NCBI GenBank assembly: GCA_910577075.1
Contig: CAJTKV010000059.1
Location: 1-8,551 of the forward strand
Length of the DNA: 8,551 bases
Direction of reading: 5' to 3'
Source: an uncultured Bacilli bacterium
GTDB lineage: Bacteria; Bacillota_I; Bacilli_A; RF39; UBA660
This document shows positions 1-5,173 of the stretch, one piece after another. Position numbers and translations under genes: made by a program. A model generated the notes under the pieces. The model was not told the DNA's origin. It worked only from the letters and a program-made list of their open reading frames with translations, and did not search any database. Each line of letters starts with the position of its first letter. Positions within the stretch are counted from its first letter, which is position 1.

Positions 1-101
1 TTTTCAAAAGAAGAGTTTTCTACAATAATTTCACCTGTATTTGAGATAATACAGAAATCGTGTTTGTACTTTGATATATCAATACCAATATAATATATCA
101 A
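1..101 (-). CDS. IS110-family transposase, N-terminal fragment (cut by window edge)
   Basis: Reading the minus strand from a TTG at 101-99 gives MIYYIGIDISKYKHDFCIIS and 13 more residues before the sequence ends. This is the N-terminus of the IS110 transposase family (DEDD, RuvC-like domain): the 'GIDISK' segment carries the first acidic catalytic residue (Asp8), and the 'KHDFCII..TGE' continuation is typical. The TTG start is supported by a very strong Shine-Dalgarno site, AAGGAGGTG on the minus strand (116-108), 8 bases from the start. About 90% of the protein, including the C-terminal serine-recombinase-like (Tnp20) domain, lies outside the window. The enzyme performs RNA-guided recombination through a circular intermediate. 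An assembly break inside a multicopy IS would explain why the sequence stops here. Family assignment is fairly secure despite the short length. Confidence 0.85.
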   Translation of the reverse strand, partial: MIYYIGIDISKYKHDFCIISNTGEIIVENSSFE

Positions 102-242
102 TATAAGCACCTCCTTAAATTAATTTGTTTGCACTGAATAGTTTGACACAGAGTTTCTAATTATGTAATCACGTAACTTAATAAAACATCGATTAGTAAA
201 AACTAACGTGTTAACTAACTAATTAACAATTAAATTAAAAAT

Positions 243-309
243 CTGTGGTTTGAGTCACCTCGAACCAGTCCATCAAATTGGCTGTAAGATTATAGAAACA
301 AATCCACAG
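243..309 (-). ncRNA. Candidate bridge-RNA structured core of the IS110 element
   Basis: On the minus strand CTGTGG (309-304) pairs with CCACAG (248-243). After a one-base bulge at 303 the helix continues with 302-299 pairing to 252-249, making a 10-bp closing stem. Inside, AGCCA (283-279) pairs with TGGTT (267-263) around an 11-base loop. The two helices are separated by a large internal loop, TTTCTATAATCTTAC on the 5' side (298-284) and ten bases on the 3' side (262-253). A stem interrupted by a large two-sided guide loop is the architecture of a target-binding loop in IS110 bridge RNAs, and the position upstream of the transposase on the same strand is right. I could not resolve a second, donor-binding loop between 242 and 110, although small AT-rich hairpins occur there (193-206 and 210-227). 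The call rests on position plus hand folding. Confidence 0.4.
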
Positions 310-314
310 TGCGA

Positions 315-346
315 TTTTTATTATACATCTAGAGGTATAATAAAAA
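315..346. repeat. 12-bp perfect inverted repeat (8-base loop)
   Basis: TTTTTATTATAC (315-326) is the exact reverse complement of GTATAATAAAAA (335-346), around ATCTAGAG. It is not a terminator in either direction, because T-runs precede and A-runs follow the stem on both strands. It may be part of the IS left end or of the DNA the element entered. It places a TATAAT on each strand. Confidence 0.75.
320..325 (-). promoter_or_regulatory. Possible -10 box for the bridge RNA / transposase transcript
   Basis: Minus-strand TATAAT at 325-320 would start transcription near 313, just before the CTGTGG helix of the candidate bridge RNA. No good -35 lies 17 bases upstream in the integrated copy (343-348 reads TTTTTT). 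In IS110 elements a full promoter is known to form only when right and left ends abut in the circle, so a lone -10 in the left end would fit. The box sits inside a perfect palindrome, so TATAAT also appears on the plus strand at 336-341. Confidence 0.3.
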
Positions 347-362
347 AATATATATAGAAAGG

Positions 363-400
363 AATCAATCAAATAGATTAATATTTCTATAAGATTGATT
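363..400. repeat. Interrupted hairpin just upstream of the lemA start
   Basis: AATCAATC (363-370) pairs with GATTGATT (393-400). After a 2x2 mismatch, ATAGA (373-377) pairs with TCTAT (386-390) around an 8-base loop. The hairpin ends 5 bases before the GTGAT Shine-Dalgarno element of the lemA-like gene, so it could be an operator or a leader hairpin. A -10-like TATAAG overlaps it at 388-393 but has no recognisable -35. With the IS end this accounts for the gene-free stretch from 102 to 412. Confidence 0.6.
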
Positions 401-412
401 ATACGTGATAAT

Positions 413-922
413 ATGAGACCAATATATGTAATAATAATATTTTTGTTTGTTATGACACTTTTGACTTTATTTGTCGTAAAAGTCTATAACTCTTTAGTGT
501 TATTAAAAAATAAAATAGATGCTGATTGGCAACAGATAATGTTAGAGATAAGATATCGTGCAGATTTGACAAATAAGTATTTGCCCTTAGTGACAAATAT
601 TGTCAGCAATGAAACGATAGAAAATACGCGAATGGTTCTCGATAAATTGAGTAGGCAAATGTCTTGGGAAGATATTATGAATAGTTATATAGAATTAGAA
701 AGATTTATTGAACGAATTAAAATTGAAGTAGAGGATAAAAATATTCACTATGCTGAATGGGAGAAAGCTTTTGTCGAAAATAAGATGAGATTAGATAAGG
801 CAAGAGATATCTATAATGATGATATTTTGGGAATGAATAATAAAGTTGATTTATTTCCCTTTAGCATTATTGCGGGAATATGCGGGTATGAAAAGTATAT
901 TTATTTTAGAAGTGAAAGTTAG
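413..922 (+). CDS. lemA: LemA family membrane protein
   Basis: The protein has 169 residues from the ATG at 413. Residues 4-24 form one N-terminal transmembrane helix. The rest matches the LemA family: 'YNSLVLLKNKIDADW' at 25-39, 'RYRADL' at 48-52 where the family has RRxDL, a long helical middle (60-130), 'YNDDIL' at 134-139 and the terminal 'FPFSIIAG..GYEKYIYF' at 148-165. LemA proteins are single-pass with a helical bundle; their biochemical role is not settled. An upstream in-frame TTG at 395 would add six residues, but it lacks a ribosome site, whereas the ATG at 413 has GTGAT (405-409), matching the 3' part of AAGGAGGTGATC. The gene is followed 9 bases later by the metallopeptidase/transglutaminase-like gene, so the two are probably co-transcribed and may act together. 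The usual family length is about 180-190, so this one is slightly short but complete. Confidence 0.85.
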   Translation: MRPIYVIIIFLFVMTLLTLFVVKVYNSLVLLKNKIDADWQQIMLEIRYRADLTNKYLPLVTNIVSNETIENTRMVLDKLSRQMSWEDIMNSYIELERFIERIKIEVEDKNIHYAEWEKAFVENKMRLDKARDIYNDDILGMNNKVDLFPFSIIAGICGYEKYIYFRSES

Positions 923-931
923 AGGATAGTT

Positions 932-2182
932 ATGGATAAAGTATTAGAGACGACATATAGTAGGGTATATTTAAATGCTCCATCAGATAATTATAGTGAA
1001 TTTCTAGATTATATAGCTGATAATTTTGATGAACGCTTAGAAGATATTTTAACTTTTTTAGAAATTCCTGAATTTATCGATTATGGTTTGAAGATATATC
1101 TATATAATAGTAAAGAAAGTTATAGTGAATATGCGAATAGTCAAGGTGTCGAGACGATTTCCTATGGTATTGGTTCATTTGAAGAAAAAAGGGTTAGTCG
1201 TGTTATAACGGAAGAAGATTTGCAAAAGTGTTCTAAAATGCATCTTTTAAATAATATATTACATGAATGTGTTCATCTTCTTTACTTTGTCTTTTATCAG
1301 TTAAAAGATAGAGATGCGAGAGTTGTATGGTTTGATGAGGGACTTGCCTATAATTTATCGGGACAAATGTCTGATTGTCGCGATTTGGATAAATTTAAGA
1401 GTTTTTATTTAAAGAATATTGTCAATAAGCATTTGGAAATTCCCAAGATTGAATATTTATTACATCACGGAAATAAGCATGGGGAATTTAATGATGATGA
1501 AACACATCTTTATGATGGATATAATATTTCCTATGTCATTGTTCGCTATTTATTAGAAGTTCTTCCTAAGGATAGATTATTTAATTTGCTTGGCAATTAT
1601 GAAGTAATTATGGCGAATGGTGGAAAATATTTAAATGATGCTATTAAATACTATGACACTTTATTTCCCGTCAGTGATAATTTTTCCGATATAAAAGATG
1701 AGCTTGAACTAATGGATTATTTAAATAAAAATTTCTTATTTGGATATTTAGATTTAAATGATAAAATACATGCCAATACTTTAGCTGATTTTAAAGAACT
1801 ATATCGCACCAAAGATATTTTGAAGATATTAGAAAAAGGGTATGGAACTTGTATTGAAAATATGCAGGTAATAACATTTGGATTAAAGAAAATAGGTTAT
1901 GAAGTTAGAACTTTTGCCTTAAGAGATATTAAGCATTTAGATACATATAGATTTATGTTTATTATGGCTTTTAATAAGAATGATAAATGGTATATATTTG
2001 AATATACTAACAGCCAAAAACAAGGTATATTTGAGATACCGAATGTCGATAAATATGTCAGCGAATACCGCACTAATATGGAGAAATGTGTGGAAGATGG
2101 CAAGGTAGAATTGACGGAATTTACATCTATTCCTGCCGATTTAAGTTATGATGAATTACATAAGTATTTAGCAAAAAAATAA
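932..2182 (+). CDS. Two-domain protein: HExxH metallopeptidase-like domain plus transglutaminase-like domain
   Basis: The protein has 416 residues, with no signal peptide and no membrane helix, so it is probably cytoplasmic. Residues 1-240 resemble the peptidase MA-like (gluzincin) group: HECVH at 111-115 gives the zinc ligands His111 and His115 and catalytic Glu112, and 'WFDEGLAY' at 133-140 supplies the third ligand, Glu136. Residues 255-375 resemble a transglutaminase-like cysteine fold, with 'GYGTCIENMQ' (Cys307) as nucleophile and a C-terminal 'KWYIFEYTN' strand (352-360). The catalytic His normally found before that strand is not in its expected place (it reads YRFMFIMAF). The nearest is His335, so the second site may be degenerate. 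Ribosome site AGAGGAT (921-927) overlaps the lemA stop. Substrate unknown; the domains are recognised by motif only. The stop codon lies inside the terminator shared with gatD. Confidence 0.8.
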   Translation: MDKVLETTYSRVYLNAPSDNYSEFLDYIADNFDERLEDILTFLEIPEFIDYGLKIYLYNSKESYSEYANSQGVETISYGIGSFEEKRVSRVITEEDLQKCSKMHLLNNILHECVHLLYFVFYQLKDRDARVVWFDEGLAYNLSGQMSDCRDLDKFKSFYLKNIVNKHLEIPKIEYLLHHGNKHGEFNDDETHLYDGYNISYVIVRYLLEVLPKDRLFNLLGNYEVIMANGGKYLNDAIKYYDTLFPVSDNFSDIKDELELMDYLNKNFLFGYLDLNDKIHANTLADFKELYRTKDILKILEKGYGTCIENMQVITFGLKKIGYEVRTFALRDIKHLDTYRFMFIMAFNKNDKWYIFEYTNSQKQGIFEIPNVDKYVSEYRTNMEKCVEDGKVELTEFTSIPADLSYDELHKYLAKK

Positions 2183-2207
2183 TAGTACACATAAGTGTAC
2201 TATTTTA
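2173..2207. terminator. Bidirectional intrinsic terminator shared by two convergent genes
   Basis: AATAGTACAC (2181-2190) pairs perfectly with GTGTACTATT (2195-2204) around the loop ATAA. Seven A (2173-2179) precede and TTTTA follows, so each strand has a hairpin followed by a T-run. The plus-strand stop TAA (2180-2182) and the minus-strand gatD stop (2202-2200) both fall in or at the edge of the stem. Confidence 0.85.
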
Positions 2208-2898
2208 TATTGAAGTTTTTAATAAATGCATTATAGGCATCATAATCGGGTGTATTAAGTATTTCCTTATAGGGAATCTTGTTTTCATCTAGAATATGTT
2301 TGATGATATAATCTGTTAGATGAGGATTTCTAATAAGGAGGGGACCAATTGTATATGTTCCATAAAAATTATTTACCTTAATTCCCTCAACGCGAACATC
2401 TTCAGTATTACCAGTTCCTTTGATGACTTCAAATAAATCATTTTCGGTATTATTGTTTACTGATCCACGGTTTTGAAAGCCAATAATGGGTTTATCTAAA
2501 AAACTTACCTTATTAATTTGTTCATTTATGATGCGATTATCAGAAGATACTGAAGAATAATCAAATATTCCTAGAGCTTCTTTTTCATTAATTTTCTTAC
2601 CAAATAATTCCCAGGCATTTCCAGTTGCAATAATGGTTTTGGTCTTTACAATATTTGTGAAGGATTTTTTATGTTTTAGAATATCTTTTCTGACAATTTC
2701 TTGCGATGATTCATTGCCGCACCCGATATATATAATATCGTATTTAGCTAAATCCATCTTATCATCTTTAGTTAGTTTATCAATACTAGTCTTTACACCT
2801 TGACGCTTAAAGGCTTCTTTTAAAGCAAGGATATTGCCCTGTTCGCCATATAAATTCATTAAATCATAATATAGATGAGCAATTTTAATTGTTTTCAT
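2200..2898 (-). CDS. gatD: GatD-like class I glutamine amidotransferase, catalytic Cys and His missing
   Basis: The protein has 232 residues from the ATG at 2898. An earlier ATG at 2904 abuts its GGAGG directly, while 2898 sits 6 bases after it. The fold and landmarks match GatD, the glutaminase partner of MurT in lipid II D-Glu amidation: 'HLYYDLMNLYGEQGN' (8-22), 'DIIYIGCGNESSQ' (54-66), 'GFQNRG' (140-145), 'GTGNTEDVRVEG' (161-172) and 'GTYTIGPLLIRNP' (180-192). However, where the family has AICGGYQLLG with the nucleophilic Cys, this protein reads ATGNAWELFG (91-100), so Cys becomes Gly93. Where it has GTYLHGP, His becomes Ile184. The only cysteine is Cys60. The frame is intact, so this is divergence, not a sequencing break. 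It starts inside the end of murT (overlap 2885-2898), so the pair is translationally coupled. It may be a pseudo-glutaminase scaffold or have another role. Confidence 0.85.
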   Translation of the reverse strand: MKTIKIAHLYYDLMNLYGEQGNILALKEAFKRQGVKTSIDKLTKDDKMDLAKYDIIYIGCGNESSQEIVRKDILKHKKSFTNIVKTKTIIATGNAWELFGKKINEKEALGIFDYSSVSSDNRIINEQINKVSFLDKPIIGFQNRGSVNNNTENDLFEVIKGTGNTEDVRVEGIKVNNFYGTYTIGPLLIRNPHLTDYIIKHILDENKIPYKEILNTPDYDAYNAFIKNFNIK

Positions 2899-4243
2899 GT
2901 GCATCCTCCATCAGTAACTTCTTTATAACGGCAGTCATATCAAAACATACCATCGTATATATATTTCCCTTACTGTTATTTTTAACAATTTTTATAATAT
3001 CTAATTCGTTGTCAACTAAAACTAGTTTGTCTTTATCAATATTGGCATATATCAATCTATTATATACATCATATCTGAATCTTCCTATGCAGAATATTTT
3101 ATCAATTGTCTTATCATTTAATAATTCGAAATCAACATCGTAAAGCCAACTTAAATCATTTAATTCATATCTTCTAGAGACATTATCAAATCCCATAATA
3201 ATAGTCTTTAAGCCTTTTTGTTCGCGAATAAAATTGATTGTTTGTAAATAGGATAGACAGTTTTCGTTTTTTGATTCGACCATTTCGACTTTGCGCTTTC
3301 CAAGACGGTAATTTTTTAAGCGCTTAGATACTAAAACATTGTCATTAAGTTCGTGTTGAATAGATACTTCATCAAGACCCATGACACTCGTTAGAGCAAA
3401 AGCGGCAAGAGTATAGTAAACGGCAAAGTAGACATTTTTATTTAAATGAACAATGGCCTTGTTAATCGTCATAAATTGTTTTTCTAAATCGATATCTTTG
3501 GCTTCATAATCGACTTTTCCTCTTGCAAAATCACAGGAAGGACACTTGTATATACCGACATGTCCATAGTGAATTGTCGAATATTTTAATTTGCTTTCAC
3601 AAATAGGACAGTAGGCAGCATCGACATTATCACTTAGAGGGACTTTGATATCTGTCTTACTTTTGCCAACACCATAAGTAGTTATTAGACCATTATGAGT
3701 AATGCGCATGCGATTTACAATTGGATCATCGGCATTGATAATAATGTGCGTGTTTCCATCAATAGAATTCTTAATTTTATTGAATATGATATCGGGATGT
3801 CCGTTGCGGGCTGGTTGATCTCGCGTAACATTAGTTATAACTAAGTGTGTTAATTTGACCTTATTAAAGATCGTCTTGATAAAGGATTCGTCTAATTCCA
3901 GTAATAAAACATCAGCTCTTATTCTCTTCGTAAAGGGATTAGTATGATTTAAAATTAAGGTAGCAGCGGCATTATATAAATTTGAACCATTCTTATTCCA
4001 TATGACTTTGTAGCCGTTATTCTCTAAGATGTGAGCGACTAAAGAAGTAGTTGAGCCTTTACCGCTTGATCCAGTTATACCAATAATATATTTTGGATAT
4101 TTAAGTTTGTTTAAGATATCCTTATCTAATTTCGTAGCATAGTATCCGGGCGTAACAGAACCATCTTTTTTAAAAATAGGTTTTGCTATTTTACAAGCTA
4201 GAGTAAGTACTTTGTTTATCAATATAGCTAAAGTTTGTTTCAT
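2885..4243 (-). CDS. murT: MurT-like Mur ligase, partner of GatD
   Basis: The protein has 452 residues, close to the usual MurT length of about 440. The ATP-binding loop is 'GITGSSGKGSTT' (55-66), nearer the folylpolyglutamate-synthase GKGS form than the usual GTNGKTT. A Mur-ligase middle domain follows with 'TNVTRDQ' (137-143). A four-cysteine zinc-ribbon insert typical of MurT comes next (Cys212, 215, 234, 237). The C-terminal DUF1727 domain carries 'DLSWLYDVDFE' (363-373). MurT with GatD amidates the alpha-carboxyl of D-Glu in lipid II stem peptides at the inner face of the membrane. After RDQ the family usually reads LDRYGE; here it is PARNGHPD, another sign of divergence alongside the altered GatD. 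The start has GGTGAT (4253-4248) 4 bases upstream of the ATG and an extended -10 just before that. Confidence 0.88.
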   Translation of the reverse strand: MKQTLAILINKVLTLACKIAKPIFKKDGSVTPGYYATKLDKDILNKLKYPKYIIGITGSSGKGSTTSLVAHILENNGYKVIWNKNGSNLYNAAATLILNHTNPFTKRIRADVLLLELDESFIKTIFNKVKLTHLVITNVTRDQPARNGHPDIIFNKIKNSIDGNTHIIINADDPIVNRMRITHNGLITTYGVGKSKTDIKVPLSDNVDAAYCPICESKLKYSTIHYGHVGIYKCPSCDFARGKVDYEAKDIDLEKQFMTINKAIVHLNKNVYFAVYYTLAAFALTSVMGLDEVSIQHELNDNVLVSKRLKNYRLGKRKVEMVESKNENCLSYLQTINFIREQKGLKTIIMGFDNVSRRYELNDLSWLYDVDFELLNDKTIDKIFCIGRFRYDVYNRLIYANIDKDKLVLVDNELDIIKIVKNNSKGNIYTMVCFDMTAVIKKLLMEDAHENN

Positions 4244-4247
4244 TTAA

Positions 4248-4268
4248 ATCACCATTTAAAGTATACCA
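4248..4268 (-). promoter_or_regulatory. murT promoter (extended -10) and Shine-Dalgarno
   Basis: On the minus strand TGG-TATACT (4268-4260) is an extended -10 element with no good -35. Six bases later comes GGTGAT (4253-4248), the ribosome site for the ATG at 4243. A start seven bases after the -10 would give a leader of only about 10 bases beginning at the ribosome site. Confidence 0.55.
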
Positions 4269-4295
4269 CAAAAGCCCAATATTTATAAAGATTTA

Positions 4296-4324
4296 TTGAC
4301 AAATAGTTAATGAGTGCTTAGAAT
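4296..4324 (+). promoter_or_regulatory. Sigma-A type promoter giving a probably leaderless mRNA
   Basis: A perfect -35 TTGACA (4296-4301), a 17-base spacer and a near-consensus -10 TAGAAT (4319-4324) are present. Transcription should begin at about 4331, two bases before the ATG at 4333, and no ribosome site precedes that ATG. A second TATAAT at 4324-4329 would need a 22-base spacer and would initiate inside the gene. Confidence 0.7.
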
Positions 4325-4332
4325 ATAATTTT

Positions 4333-5103
4333 ATGGAAAAGTTAGATATTAAAAACTTAAAAATTAACTTTTGGAAATTTAAATTTCTGGGCATTGGAAC
4401 CTTAGGAATTTGTTTTTTGACGCCTGATGAGAAAGTTTTGAAGATTTTTTTAAACAAGTATCGCATTGCACGATTAAAAGAGTTTCATCCAGATTTAGTT
4501 GAACATTTCAGCAATATTAATTCCCTTGGCAATGATACATATATGGTACCAGAGAAACTATTGATGCGTGGTAATGAAGTAGTGGGCTATCTGGCAGCTT
4601 TTGGAAAGGGACGCAGAATATCGAATTTTAGTGGGGATTTAAGAGTTCGAAAAATAATTAGTGCCTATGATGTGTTGACGGAAGATACACAAAAGATAAG
4701 TGAGCAAAAATTTCGATTAAGTGATGTTCACAATGGCAATATTTTATATGATGAAGAGTTGAACCATTTTAGTTGTATAGATTTAGATAAGGGGAGTATT
4801 GAAGGAGAGAGTTTAACTAGTGATGCCATAATGCGGATGAATATGCGGGCAATAAATGATTGTATCATCTGTAGTCTCTTTGGCGTCAATATTTTATATA
4901 AGACGATAAATTTTTATGATTATGATTTACAAAAACTTTATGAAGAAGTAACCTTGCGAGATTATTCGGCTATTGGTGACTTTTTTGCCTATTTATTTGA
5001 AGTCACTCGCGAAAATGATCCAACGATATCTATGTTGCATAGGGAGAAAAGAAAAATATTAAGTGTAAATCCCGTTGAAGATTATTACAATCGTCTATTT
5101 TAG
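4333..5103 (+). CDS. Small protein-kinase/aminoglycoside-phosphotransferase-fold protein, substrate unknown
   Basis: The protein has 256 residues and I do not recognise the specific family, but kinase-fold landmarks appear in the right order: a glycine loop 'GIGTLG' (20-25), a lysine in 'VLKIF' (Lys37) in the position that contacts ATP phosphates, a catalytic loop 'SDVHNGNIL' (130-138) matching the APH pattern HGDxHxxN with Asp131 and Asn136, and a metal-binding 'CIDLDKG' (148-154) with Asp150/Asp152. The residue before the catalytic Asp is Ser rather than His-Gly. No membrane segment or signal peptide is evident. The start must lie upstream of the glycine loop, and the ATG at 4333 is the only ordinary choice. 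The gene sits directly before ftsA where other Firmicutes carry murB/divIB-type dcw genes, which hints at, but does not show, a role in envelope growth or division. Confidence 0.7.
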   Translation: MEKLDIKNLKINFWKFKFLGIGTLGICFLTPDEKVLKIFLNKYRIARLKEFHPDLVEHFSNINSLGNDTYMVPEKLLMRGNEVVGYLAAFGKGRRISNFSGDLRVRKIISAYDVLTEDTQKISEQKFRLSDVHNGNILYDEELNHFSCIDLDKGSIEGESLTSDAIMRMNMRAINDCIICSLFGVNILYKTINFYDYDLQKLYEEVTLRDYSAIGDFFAYLFEVTRENDPTISMLHREKRKILSVNPVEDYYNRLF

Positions 5104-5124
5104 GCTTAATAATTCTTTTTTTTT
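5080..5124 (+). terminator. Weak candidate terminator after the kinase-like gene
   Basis: GATTATTA (5080-5087) can pair with TAATAATT (5107-5114, one G-T pair) around a 19-base loop containing the stop codon, followed by C and nine T (5116-5124). The stem has no strong pairs, so it is weak. The T-run is the main evidence. Confidence 0.35.
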
Positions 5125-5138
5125 GTCTTAATTTATAG

Positions 5139-5167
5139 TATAATGAACTTATGATATGGTGGTGGAT
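5139..5167 (+). promoter_or_regulatory. ftsA -10 box and ribosome binding site
   Basis: TATAAT at 5139-5144 predicts a transcript start near 5151. No good -35 is seen, as the region 17 bases upstream is a T-run. GGTGGAT (5161-5167) then lies 6 bases before the ATG at 5174. This layout disfavours the earlier in-frame ATG at 5156, which would be about 5 bases from the transcript start and without a ribosome site. Confidence 0.5.
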
Positions 5168-5173
5168 AATGCT

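Larger units (their letters stand above)
1..350 (-). mobile_element. IS110-family insertion sequence, left end plus start of transposase (partial)
   Basis: This span combines the transposase fragment with about 250 bases of gene-free, very AT-rich DNA upstream of it. IS110-group elements are known to keep a long non-coding left end upstream of the transposase that encodes the bridge RNA, so the gene-free stretch is expected. The outer boundary is not directly visible, because IS110 elements lack conserved terminal inverted repeats. I place it near 350 because an 8-base match to a candidate guide loop lies at 353-360, just outside, and a minus-strand -10-like TATAAT lies at 325-320, just inside. 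Treat the boundary as uncertain by tens of bases. Confidence 0.6.

Noticed and set aside
384..392. Nine-base inverted match (TTTCTATAA) to the candidate bridge-RNA loop
   Set aside because: Its strand is opposite to the one expected for a left target half and it lies further from the boundary, so I treat it as part of the local hairpin. Its existence lowers confidence in the 353-360 match.
395..412. TTG start giving a LemA six residues longer
   Set aside because: It has no ribosome site and lies inside a hairpin; the ATG at 413 has GTGAT in place.
2600..2640. Frameshift as the explanation for the missing GatD cysteine
   Set aside because: I re-read the minus strand by hand: the frame continues correctly on both sides, with ten aligned positions and conserved Leu and Gly residues after the site.
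1897..3143. Short antisense frames over the fusion gene and over murT
   Set aside because: They lie opposite well-supported coding sequence and lack ribosome sites or domain motifs.
4324..4329. TATAAT as the -10 box of the kinase-like gene
   Set aside because: The spacer to TTGACA would be 22 bases and transcription would start inside the gene; TAGAAT at 4319-4324 gives exactly 17.
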